Source: Vitis vinifera (taxonomy: Eukaryota; Streptophyta; Magnoliopsida; Vitales; Vitaceae). Taken from it: a stretch of 64,000 nucleotides of DNA. Of this stretch, positions 52,269 through 62,338 are shown piece by piece. The notes under the pieces are model-generated. The model was not told the DNA's origin. It did not search any database and saw nothing but the letters and a program-made list of their open reading frames with translations. The position numbers were made by a program, and so were the translations under genes. The DNA is taken from positions 29,406,001 through 29,470,000 of the forward strand of contig NC_081818.1 in the NCBI RefSeq assembly GCF_030704535.1. The letters run 5' to 3'. Each line of letters opens with the position of its first letter. Within the stretch, counting starts at the first letter, position 1.

Positions 52269-55205
52269 TTAGTCTCCCCTGCTGCTGGTTCCAGAGCTAG
52301 TGCCACTACCAACCTCATGTTGCTCGGGTGTCTTCAGCTGACTATCTAGAATTTGTGATGGCCAACAGTCTGATGGGGATGGATAGCGAGCATGGGGTCT
52401 GCTCACATTTGAGGCTGCAGCATTGGGTTGCGGGAATGTTTGAAGGTCCTGATGTAAGGGAACAACAAAGACGGGACCCACAACAGGTGCTGTTTGCGAT
52501 GCATGATCAGTTACAGGAAACATGAGATGGTCTTCTGGTAGCTGTGGGGCAGTGCTGTTGTGATCCAACTGAGAAGGATCTGAATTCCATGCTGGTTTGG
52601 ACCGAATCCTTTCTTCTAGCTCGCTCTGCAGCTTCTTGATCTGAGCTTCTAGAGCTGAATTGTCCTCTCTCAGCTCGTTCTTCTCCATACTCACCTGTTC
52701 ATCAATCATCCAAATACCTAACATGTCAAAAAAATTATTGAAATTAAATTTTCAGTAAAAATATCCAGGTGTCTGTACAAGATATCTTCAACGACTTCAG
52801 GGAATTAATAAAGCCAAATATTTTGTGGGAATTGAAAATTCCAATGTGGATGGTGGCAGAATCAAGCAAAGTTCACACAAAAACAAGAAAAGCACTCAAA
52901 GCAAGAAAATTGGAAGGTGTACATGACCCAAAACATGGATCAACTCAAAAACAAAATTAAACAGAATCCATACAAAAAAAAAAAAAGGAAAATGGAAGGC
53001 AGATGACTCTAAATAGTATCTCAAATTGGATTACAATGTAGATTATTCTATACAACAAGAAAGAAAACAATCAAGTTTTAGAAGAACAGGTGAGTTTCAG
53101 GAGGCTTACATAGTGAGATTCAGATAAAAGAGCTGCATTATCCCTTTTGAGACAGTCAACCTGAGCAAGCAGGTCTCTTAGAAGACGAGTGGCATCAGTC
53201 AATACACAGGCCTTTCCATTGTTCTGCTGAGCTGAGTCTGTACAAAGAATGTGTTAGAATAAGTCATGAATTGATTTTCAGACAGAATAGGCAATAACAC
53301 ATGTTTGAACAAAAGGTAGTCAAACTCTGCAAATCAATTCGGGGAAAAAAAAAGTCATTATTAAGTGCAATACATGTAAAGGAGAAAATTACCAAGAATG
53401 TTGCCCAGCTCAAGGAATAGGACATTCAAGTGGTCACGTTTCAGCTTCTCTCTCTCAGCTTTATGAATTTTTTTAGGCACTTTCCCAGGGTTCTTTTTTC
53501 GAGGAGACAGCCTGCAATATGGATATCTTTCAAATATCATATGAAAACAAATGCCAGTAAATTTAGCACAATATTACCCACAAACTCAAGGATCAGAACT
53601 TTAAATTGATCAATTAGAAGCAAATTAGCAAGCCATAGCCATCAATAAGCATCATGTGCCACCACCAATCATCAAAAAACCATCTACACTGGAGAATGTA
53701 ATGTTAAATCCAAGTCTAACTGCATGAGGCTGAACAGATTCAATGTGTGCAAATTTCTTGACAAAAAAGGAAAAAAAAAAAGAAAAAGAAAAAGAAAAAG
53801 AAAATACACAAATAAATTCCTCTAGGACAAACCGCAACCTAGGGTAAGCTACAGAGTTCCTGTCTCACCATTCTACATTATTTGGGGAGATAAAATTTAA
53901 ATATGATGTCCAGCTTACTGGAGCTGAACTGCCGATCCTGCTCACTGATTAGCCTCTAGAATATTTTCTTTTCATGTGTATTAACATTACCATTCATGAA
54001 TTTGTCTGTGCTTGTTCATCGTCTAGAGTAACATGCTGATAGCATTGATGGGTCCAGGCTAATTCTAGATGCCTAATTCTACTTGACCTGTTTGTTATCA
54101 AATTTGATCATGTGTTAAACTACCAATTACCCAAAAGCTTAAGCATTGCAATCCCAAAATCCACGCAGAGAGACAAGTAATCACTCACAAACAAACATAG
54201 GGGTTGGAACTCAAGACTTCTAGGAACCAAACCACTGATACTTTGTTAGACTATCAGTTTCCATAAACTTCAAACTGTTAATGAATGAGCAAACAATGCA
54301 TACCAAATTAACAGTGCCCACAAAATTAAAAGCAAGAATTACATGATAAATGTCAATCCCTGGTAACTTAGCACCAAACCAAAAACATCCAATACAAGCA
54401 TGACATAAATGTTTATAGGGTTATAAGCCGGCCTTGTAGGTTGTTGTTTTAAATTAATACACAGTCAGCAAATCAAAACCCAAGAAGTTCAATTTCTCCA
54501 TCGTTAATCATCTTATGCAGGAGAAGCATCAACCCTCACCAATACAACAAACACCCTGTGACCCGGAAAACCTAATGCATAGCATAGGTTAGCATTAAGA
54601 GTCCCTCAGGGAGTGAGCGTTTCCTAATGTCTGGAAGCAGTTCCTCACAGAATGTAGGTGTTTGACAAAGTTTTGAAAATCACTTCTACAAACCCAGGGA
54701 ATCACTTAAATCATGTAACAAACGCTTCTTCTAAAAATCACTTTTTTGATATAACATATTACCAAAAAACACTATTAAAAAGAAAAAAAATTAGTTCATA
54801 CATATACATTAAGTGATTCTCCTTGAAAGCGTATCTGAAATGCATCCCTGCCAGGATGACTCCTAAACCAGTCTAAGTATAACCAGCCCTAAATGCACCA
54901 TATCAATCTCTGTCAGTAAATCATCCAGCCAAGACCTTCTTTTCATTTCATAAATTGCAAGACAAACACAAGCTTCATATCATATGTGATGCCTTCTTTG
55001 ATTTTCACTTACACTAATATCTTTAACATTCCCAACAGCCACCACTCATCCAATAGCTATGAATACAATTTATCTACCATACAACTAAGAAACCAAACAA
55101 TCTATCATACAAAGATCAAATTTAGATACAATTAAGAACTGACCTGCCAACAACTGTCTCCCCCGCCACACAGCCATCGTTATCTGAAGGAACCTCCGAA
55201 ACCAT
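52269..55205 (-). CDS. Subgroup IVb bHLH transcription factor (bHLH121/bHLH47-like), 244 aa
   Basis: Nuclear transcription factor of bHLH subgroup IVb, whose Arabidopsis members (bHLH121/URI, bHLH47/POPEYE, bHLH11) control iron homeostasis. Four coding exons, 55144-55205, 53393-53511, 53110-53237 and 52269-52694, give exactly 245 codons. The basic region and helix 1 (about 35-60) read IHKAEREKLKRDHLN, retaining the Glu and Arg needed for E-box contact. Helix 2 is ACVLTDATRLLRDLLAQV (about 70-87). A leucine-zipper-like coiled coil (about 88-130) contains SESHYVSMEKNELRED. The C-terminus has the group's VVPLHQDLQTFPQ and SRPHARYPSPSDCWPSQIL motifs. VLTD in helix 2 resembles bHLH121 more than POPEYE, while the MVSEVPS start resembles POPEYE, so no symbol is given. 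A 5' UTR intron (55249-55538) is likely. The gene looks intact. Confidence 0.92.
53771..53804. repeat. (AAAAAG)n microsatellite
   Basis: A poly-A run then four AAAAAG-type units, in intron 1 of the bHLH coding region. Confidence 0.8.
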
Positions 55206-55538
55206 GTTCAGATTCTTATAACAACCGTCTCCAGATTTAGTTTCCTCTCTGTAAACATATGAAATTCTCTAAGCAAAACCCAGAAACGAAGATTGCCTAT
55301 TGATTCTACAAAGGGGAATAATTTCAGAAAACAAGCAACCAGACGAAACCCAGGAACAGAAAATCTACGCCTGCAAAAAATACGTTCAAAACCCAAAATT
55401 CATTCAAAACCTAGACCTCTGTTTGGTTTCCAAGAAATGAAACGGTAACCTCAACCAGTTTGACTAGATCCCAAGCAACAATTAACAGTACCCCAGAAAG
55501 GAAAAGAAAAATCCAATAAAGATTTGATTCAGAAGTAC

Positions 55539-55700
55539 CTTTGGAATCTGGAGAAGTTGGTTTCGAGCAAGTGTAGAGAGATGATGACGAAGAAACTAAT
55601 AGCGAAGGCTGAGGAAATGAAGGGTGAATTTCATAGACTCGACTCTGACAGGGGTGCCTGAGAGGAAAGAGTGTGGCCACTGGCTTTGTTCCACGCGAAG
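55539..55700 (-). other. Non-coding first exon of the bHLH gene (predicted)
   Basis: A good donor (AAAG then GTACTT) at 55538/55539 pairs with an acceptor (TTTACAG then AGAGG) at 55249/55248, just upstream of the start codon. The exon itself is pyrimidine-rich leader. The upper end is estimated. The 108-codon frame at 55411-55737 crosses this donor and is taken as spurious. Confidence 0.6.
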
Positions 55701-55744
55701 GCGTGTGCTGAGCACCCAGACTTTTTGAGGCCATCACCTCACGC

Positions 55745-55752
55745 CACGTGGC
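55745..55752 (-). promoter_or_regulatory. G-box/ABRE upstream of bHLH gene
   Basis: CACGTGGC is a perfect G-box with an ABRE-type flank (GCCACGTGGC is palindromic), about 540 bp upstream of the bHLH ATG and close to the predicted first exon. It is a likely bHLH/bZIP binding site. Confidence 0.6.
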
Positions 55753-55759
55753 GGGTCCC

Positions 55760-57950
55760 GGCGGTGATTTTCATCCTTTTAAATGACGGAACTGCCCTCG
55801 TTAGCCATTGGTGAAAATTAAATTTGTGAAAATATACTTTCTCCTATTCTTTTTCCCCCTTTTTAAAAAAAAGAAAAAGAAAAAAGAAAACGTGTATGAA
55901 CATGGTAAAGCTTATGTGGCGATCTCCTTGTATGATTTCGGCAAAATCGCAAGCGCGTGGCAGCCCGTGGTCGCCATGTGCCGATTGATTGTAATGAAAA
56001 GAGTTCGGATAGGAATTGGATAGGAAAAGTCTTGTCCTCGCTTTGGTTTGTCTCTATACTAACGATATTATTTGGGAAAGATAATTAGAAAAATGCTTAC
56101 ACGGAAGATGTACAATGAGATTTCGACCGTTGAATGATGAATGAGCAATGATACAAATAAATAGAGCAAGTAAATAAAAATATAAATAAATAAGATGTGG
56201 AATGATGGTAGAAATGATGAGAATTGGAAACGCTTTTCGTTTAAAAAAAAGTGTTTTTGAAAAAAATTTAGGCATTTAATCAAATTTTAAAAATAATTTA
56301 GATATTTGATAAAATTTAAAAACACTTCTAAAAGTTTTAAAAATTGTTAATGATGTTAGAATTTGAATTGTAATATTTTGTGAAGAAAACACTTCTTTTA
56401 AGAATACTTTAATTAAAAACATTATAACATATTTGAAAATTATCTTATGAAGTATTTTTAGGGTAAAAAGTGTTTATGAAAAAAAATGAGGTATTTAGAG
56501 TGTATTTCACCATGATTATAGGAAGCGTTTATAACGTTAAGACACAAAAATTTAAGTGTTAAAAATGTTATAAACGCTTTATGAAATCACTATCAAACGG
56601 ACTCTTAGCAAATTTTAGTAAACACTTTTAAAAATTTTAAAAATCACTTGTTATACGCACTCTTAGATACTGTTTGATAATGATTTTAAGAAGCACATTT
56701 AACTTTTTATATACTTAAAAAATTTTATCATTTAAGTGTTAAAAATTTAAAACATTATAATGAGTATCAAACAAACCTTAATAAAACATTTTCACAAAAA
56801 AACACTATCAAATACACTATTGTGATGGTATATATTGAACCATCCATTCAACATCTAGTAAAAAAAAAAGTATCATTCAATATCATAAATAGGCTTAAAT
56901 AATTATCTTATATTTTTATTATTTTTAATATAAAAATTATATAATTGTTAATTTATCGTTGATAAAACAATTTAACCTAATAAATTTTCAAATAACAATT
57001 ATACGGGAGACTAACAAACATAACATTAATATTTTATAATTGGATCATATGTGTGTGCGTGTGTTGGCCCTATAAAATGGAACCAATAGTTTTTTTTTTC
57101 CTTTGTGTTTTTATGTATATGGGCAATATGAATTGAATTAATTATAACTTTTTTTTCCCTTTTTCATGTACATGGGTGATATTCAGTACTAAACAATCAT
57201 TAACAAACATTTCATTTTACAAATGGGACATGGCATAATGAGTGGCATAATGCTCATAGCTAATCAAGGCTAGTTGATAATTCATTATAGTTAAGATTAG
57301 TTCATTAATAGAGATTATATTCAACAATAAATGAGTACAGGATAGAGTTGACATCGTATAATAAAATCATAATAATTATTAAAAAAAATTATTAATTATG
57401 TAATTTGAAAATTTCCTCTCAATATTAATTTGCAGGTATATCAACATTCAAAATCAATTTCAAATATTTGATTAATATGAAAAATTAAGGTTTTGCATTT
57501 GAAATTCTTAATCCATGTTTTGATTTACGTACAGAGTTATTTTATAAATTGAGGTCCATTTTTTATCACATAATTTTATAATAGGGTTTTTCGGGGGCAC
57601 TGGAGGTTTACCCGGTCATTAATTTTAGGGTCTCATAGGATTAGTCGAGATGCGTGTAAGGTCGCCAAACATTCAGGGTTATCAAAAAAATATTAGGATT
57701 TCTCATATTTTTTTGGGTGTATAGTCCACAATCCCAATCACTGTATTGTGCAATTATTTATGAAAATACAAAGCCCAAGAGATAAGAAAGACAAAAAAGG
57801 AAGTAACCATAGAGAAGAAGAGAAGAATCTCTTTACTTTTTCTCATACATTGAAAAAAGGTATACACGAATATTATTAAATAATTTATATATTTATCTAA
57901 TATGCATGCTCAAAGTATAAATATCATCTCTTGAACTCCTTAATGAGCAA
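55760..57950. other. AT-rich spacer between bHLH and CUL3
   Basis: No gene is seen. From 56220 to 56830 it is a patchwork of foldback MITE-like units; the rest is ordinary AT-rich spacer. The bHLH and CUL3 genes are divergent, so this stretch holds both promoters. Confidence 0.55.
56523..56579. mobile_element. Foldback MITE-like core with 13-bp perfect arms
   Basis: AAGCGTTTATAAC (56523-56535) and GTTATAAACGCTT (56567-56579) are perfect inverted arms around a 31-bp loop. The flanks contain AAATCACTATCAAACGGACTC, the motif shared with 20571-20586. Neighbouring foldbacks at 56640-56820 seem to be nested relatives. Confidence 0.55.
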
Positions 57951-58246
57951 GTTTCGGGGGTTTTGAACTTTTGATTGTCTTTCTTCACATCATCCGATTT
58001 CTATCAGGGTTGCATTTTTTATCGATTCGCCCCCATTTTCAACAATTGTCTTCATCTAAGCCCCTGTTCCGTTATAATAGAAGACCTCTCCGCCTTCTCT
58101 AATCCGTTCATCCCCCAATCCAAGCCCACTGCTTAGGGTTTTTCCCCGGATTTCGTTTGCTGTCAACCAGGACCCGAATTTGGGTCTTGAGTTTCGGGTT
58201 CGAGTTGAAGATCCGTTTCGGGGGTTGTAACTCGTAAGCGGTGGAG
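57951..58246 (+). promoter_or_regulatory. CUL3: CUL3 promoter and leader (approximate)
   Basis: GC content rises over about 300 bp before the CUL3 ATG, and CT-rich stretches occur near 58030-58110, as in TATA-less plant housekeeping leaders. No TATA box is in a convincing position, so the transcription start cannot be placed. Confidence 0.4.
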
Positions 58247-58407
58247 ATGAGTACTCAGAAGAAGAGGAATTTTCAGATAGAGGCGTTTAAGCACCGGGTT
58301 GTGGTGGATCCGAAGTATGCAGAGAAGACTTGGAAGATTCTGGAACATGCAATCCATGAGATATACAATCATAATGCCAGTGGGCTTAGTTTCGAAGAAC
58401 TGTACAG
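58247..58407 (+). CDS. CUL3: CULLIN 3, first exon only (53 aa of about 730)
   Basis: CUL3 is the scaffold of BTB-CUL3-RBX1 E3 ubiquitin ligases in nucleus and cytoplasm. Its N-terminal helices bind BTB substrate adaptors such as BPM, NPH3-type, ETO1 and NPR proteins. The exon encodes MSTQKKRNFQIEAFKHRV, then VVDPKYAEKTWKILEHAI, then SGLSFEELY, almost identical to Arabidopsis CUL3A/B as I recall them, and ends AG before a GT donor in the phase expected for the family. In Arabidopsis one large second exon encodes nearly all the rest. No CUL3-like frame occurs from 58408 to 64000, so exon 2 must lie to the right and intron 1 exceeds 5.59 kb. GTG at 58241 is not the start; ATG at 58247 is. Confidence 0.95.
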
Positions 58408-59380
58408 GTTCGCTATTAAATATTGTTTTTGATCGAATATATAGTTTAATTTGTGTGTTTTTTTTGTATTATTTAGATTGTTCATTTTGTCATTTTCTGT
58501 TAATTACTTCGGGATTTCATATGATTGGGGTTGTTTCCTTTTGTTGGTTTCTATTGATCCTTTTTTTTTCATTATCTGTTATGCGAATCGATTAGTTTTT
58601 CAATTTCTGGGATACTATGATCATATGCTGATCATGATTGAATGAGTTTCTTTGCACGAGTGTTCTGTATGTTTCTCTATTTATTTGTTTTAACGATAAT
58701 TCCATCTTCTAAATCTGCGGATGTTGGCTTTAAGCTCTGTGCTTGCACTTATTTCTATATTTAGGATGGTTAAGAGTGCATAGTTCTGGCCAAAATAATG
58801 AACATGGAGATGAACGAATAATGACAAGAGTTGGGTTTTAGAACCTGTTGAATGTTATGCCTAACTTGAGTCAGCTTGTTTATCACTTATGGAGAACCCT
58901 TTCTTCTTCTCCACAAGAGCAACGAATGAATAGTACTCAAATATGATTAATTCATGGGATTGACCCAAAAGTATCCCATTGTGTGTTAAATAGCAGTTCT
59001 TGCAACTCGGCTAATGTTCCATGCTGGAGAAGTAGCAAATTGATATGGGATGCATTTGTATTACCTCCATAAATCGATCATTCGAAGAGATATGCCAGTA
59101 TAGCTTCAGTGGATTTAGTAGGAATGAGATTCTATGGCCAATTAAGTATCTTAAGAGTGAAGCTTGCCTAACCGCATAAGTAGGACCAAGAGCTCAGGAA
59201 AAGCTATGACTTGTGAGCAGAGGGTGGCTATAGATGTATGGTAAATATACCCAATGGCAGTGGGATCTGATTCAATTTTGTTAACTCAAAAAAACTGAAG
59301 AGTGATGTCTAAAAAACTAGATGTGAGCAGCATTGGATCATGGAGCAAGTTGGGCATCAATGGACTCTTTCATGAGTATA

Positions 59381-59476
59381 ACTGAGATGAGGATCTTGAG
59401 ATTTTTTTTTCTTTTTTTGATTACTGAGGAACTTTCCACGACCAAGCCCTTAGGACTGAGATGAGGATCTTGAGAT
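59381..59476. mobile_element. 52-bp insert between 22-bp direct repeats
   Basis: A 22-bp sequence beginning ACTGAGATGAGGATCTTGAG (59381-59402) is repeated exactly at 59455-59476. The 52 bp between them start with a poly-T/CT run. This fits a very short 5'-truncated retroinsertion (minus orientation) with a long target-site duplication, in CUL3 intron 1. Confidence 0.75.
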
Positions 59477-59723
59477 ATGAATGGAAAAACTTAGAAAAGA
59501 CAAAATCCTAAAAGAGCATATTTTGGAAAATTTAAAACTATGGTTGCAAGTTTATTTTCAAAGAAGTCCCTTTACTATTTACTCTCCAACCTCCATATGT
59601 ATAGCAATATTAACATATGTGATAATGTTTTGGGAATTACGAGCTTTGAATCATATAAACTATGATATTAGTATTATAATTCTCATCATAAGAGTTACTA
59701 ATACCATAATCCTGATCACAAAT

Positions 59724-60052
59724 GGATAATTTGGAAGGAACGAAATCAAAGAACTTTTGAAGGGGAACAACGCACTATCCAAGCCCTAAAAGATTCCTTC
59801 ATAACTAATCTGTATATGTGGTCTCGAGGTCTCCTTTTAGGAGACAGGCAAGAAGGCCCAACCTCTTTATTAGATTTTATAGGATGGGCGGGCTCTTCTT
59901 TTTAAAGTGGGTTTGTAGCTACTATAACTGGTTTTTTGTTTCTCATTTGTATACTCCCGGTATACTATATTTGCCACTTTAGTTTGGCATCCTTTTTATA
60001 GTTATTAATATACATACTATTATTTGCCTATAAAAAATAAAAATAAAAATCT
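59724..60052 (+). mobile_element. 5'-truncated LINE (L1-type) insertion with 11-bp TSD
   Basis: The element encodes the C-terminal end of a plant LINE ORF2 (zf-RVT region): IIWKERNQRTFEGEQ, later LLLGDRQEGPTSLLDF and IGWAGSSF then stop at 59903-59905. A 3' UTR and an A-rich tail (AAAAAATAAAAATAAAAAT) follow. TGATCACAAAT flanks both sides (59713-59723 and 60053-60063). Only the last 330 bp of the element were inserted. Confidence 0.88.
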
Positions 60053-60174
60053 TGATCACAAATATTAAAAATGATGTACAAATTTACAACAAATTCCAAT
60101 TAAAAGAAATGAATTATATCTAAATAAAACAAATGTTGGAGTTGCTCATCAACATGTGAAACTGTTTACTTTAT

Positions 60175-60271
60175 TTTTTTGATGGGTAAATAAGAGCTTG
60201 TATTAGAAACGCCTAGAAGCGGCGAAACAGTACACACAAACTATAAAAATAAACGCCCAAGAAACTAGGCA
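60175..60271 (-). mobile_element. Truncated LINE 3' tail with 18-bp TSD
   Basis: TGAAACTGTTTACTTTAT occurs at 60157-60174 and exactly again at 60272-60289. The 97 bp between start with poly-T and GATGGGTAAATAAG and contain GTATTAGAAACGCCTAGAAG, the reverse complement of the tail at 61345-61390. It is a minus-strand, almost fully truncated LINE. Confidence 0.85.
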
Positions 60272-60855
60272 TGAAACTGTTTACTTTATAAAATTACAAT
60301 CTTATAGGAGTTCAATTTGAGAAAACTCAAAGGAAACAGTTTTCAACAGGAACCAGTTTTCTTGCTCCATTTGTTATCTCTTATTTATGTCTAGTTTGGG
60401 ACAACTTTTATTTTTTTAGCTTTAACTAGAAGTTAAAGTTTAAGTTGAAGCCATAATTTGAAGGGTTAATCTTGATGCTTCTAAAGTTTTACCAAATGTA
60501 AACTGCTTTTTTGCCTAAGGTAAAAGGAAGATTCCGTGAGAAGCAATATTGTCTTTGCTTCTCTATTAAGCATTTTTTCGAGGTAGAAATACTTTTTATT
60601 AAAATTACCCAAAAATAGATAAAAGCTTTTATTGAACTTAAAAAAAGCTTTTGGCTTCTAAAAGGCCAATCCAAATAATCTTAGTATCTTGAAAACTCAA
60701 GTAAGATGCTATTGTTCTTCTTATCAAATGCACTTATGTAATGTCCTTATATCTTTTACTACTTATAAATTTATTATATTATTTTTTGGCAGAAAAATTG
60801 TATGTTGCACATGCATAGCTTGTGCTTGTACTATATATAAAATCAATGCTACTCT

Positions 60856-61398
60856 TATCTAGACAAAAAGCTACTCTATAAAATCAATCATGGACAAAGT
60901 ATGATCCTCTAAATACACCCTAGCCCAATTCACAAATGTATGAAAAAAAAAAAAAATTGTTTTAAAGTTGGCTCAGACCATTTAATATCATTGACCACTC
61001 TTTCATTTCTTTCCTTCCATAAGGTCCATATTAAGCATAGGGGGGCAACCCTCCATGCTTTCTCCCTTTGCTTGCTCACAAAAGCTCCATGCCGACTTAG
61101 CAAATTCCTTTTAATTGAGGAGTGCAAGACCCACTGCACACCAAAAAAAGAGAAAATCAAACTCCAAAGCATTGTAGCCTTCTTACAAAAAAGAATCAAG
61201 TGGTCACTGGTTTCCTCTTTCTCTTTGCACAAGTAACGCCTATTCGGCATATTCCATCCCCTTGCTCACACAAGGTTTTTTGTCTTTCTTTTCACCTAGC
61301 TTCTTGGGTGATGTTTGTATATTTCGTGTGTACAGCTTTCGCTGCCTCTAGGCGTTTCTAATACAAGCTCTAATTTGCCTATAAAAAAAAAATAAAAA
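60856..61398. mobile_element. Composite LINE insertion with inverted 5' part
   Basis: CAATGCTACTCT flanks both sides (60844-60855 and 61399-61410). The right part (about 61255-61398) is a plus-strand LINE 3' end with GGCGTTTCTAATACAAGCTC and a poly-A tail. The left part (about 60860-61250) is inverted and encodes LINE zf-RVT sequence on the minus strand: PNRRYLCKEKEETSDHLILF, later APLCLIWTLWKERNERVVND. It resembles a twin-primed insertion, although both parts include the ORF2 end, so a nested insertion is an alternative. Confidence 0.7.
60930..61250 (-). pseudogene. LINE ORF2 C-terminal (zf-RVT) fragment
   Basis: 106-codon open fragment with the Cys/His zinc-finger-like segment RRYLCKEKEETSDHLILFC and the hallmark LIWTLWKERNERV. 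It ends in a poly-Phe stretch from a T run; beyond it the frame continues to a plausible ORF2 end near 60860. It lacks the reverse transcriptase and endonuclease domains. Confidence 0.85.
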
Positions 61399-61467
61399 CA
61401 ATGCTACTCTCTTATAGTATTTTCTACAAAGATTTTTTTCCCTCTTTTTGGTAAGAAAATTAGGCAA

Positions 61468-61600
61468 GTGTAAATTTTTTTTTAATAGATGAACAGAAAA
61501 TCTATTAAAGGCGTCTAACAAAAAAGGGGCATACCCTATGTACACAAAGGGATATGCAAGAGGCCTTGAAGAAAGAAAGTACACACTCATATCTCAATAA
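61468..61600 (-). mobile_element. Truncated LINE 3' tail
   Basis: Poly-T then AATAGATGAACAGAAAATCT and GGGGCATACCCTATGTACAC is the reverse complement of a LINE 3' end. No clean target duplication was found. Confidence 0.6.
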
Positions 61601-61679
61601 AAAATAGTAAATTATATCTTATAACTCTTGTTATCCACAATTTAGACTATCTATGAAGTCCAACAATTTACATAGTTCT

Positions 61680-61750
61680 ATTGATAGACACATAACAGAA
61701 AATGGGGGACAACCCTAGCACATAGGAGTATACAAAGGGCCTTTAATGAC
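61680..61750 (-). mobile_element. Truncated LINE 3' tail
   Basis: TTGATAGACACATAACAGAA and CACATAGGAGTATACAAAGG match the general pattern of the neighbouring LINE tails. The boundaries are uncertain. Confidence 0.45.
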
Positions 61751-62129
61751 TAAAGGAAAAGAAATTCATGTAGAAGTATAATGCCATAGTGATCTCATTG
61801 TTAAAATAAATAAATAATAAAGAAGACTATGAAAGAGATGAAAGAGTCAAAGTATAAACTATAAAATATATGATATTATATTAATTTCATACGTATAAAA
61901 TTTCAAAGAATCTGTAAAGATATTAATTTTTCTCGATGTCACAAATAGGGATACAAGAATAAGATCGGTTGCTGGAATGAGGAGGTATTTCAGATAGACT
62001 GGTTTCAGGAAAGGGAATTATTTACTCTCCATGTTGCAGTTCCCTCTGGTCTGTTCCTGGGTTGGGTTAGGGGAGCATCCATTTGCCTTCGTGGGTCCAA
62101 ATGCACTCACAAGGCTCACCATAAAAATA

Positions 62130-62338
62130 AGACCAATAAAGACTTAAGAAGGGACCATTTGAGCTGCAGGTAGCAATACTCCTAGAAAGGACTGTAGATT
62201 GGGTTTTAACCTAATTAAGACTAGAAGGACCTCATTACATTGGATAGTGATTTTGAGAGGTTGGACGTGATTGTGTTCTTTGACTGTTATCAAAATCTTA
62301 CCTATCAAAAAAAAAAAAAAAAACAAACAAAAAAAAAA
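62130..62338 (+). mobile_element. Probable non-LTR retroelement tail with long A tract
   Basis: An 18-bp-plus A tract at about 62305 follows AAAATCTTACCTATC, similar to plus-strand LINE tails ending in TTGCCTATA then A. The upstream portion carries no recognisable coding sequence. Confidence 0.45.

Noticed and set aside
55411-55737. 108-codon minus frame upstream of the bHLH gene
   Set aside because: It covers a likely non-coding first exon and runs through its splice donor into the 5' UTR intron.
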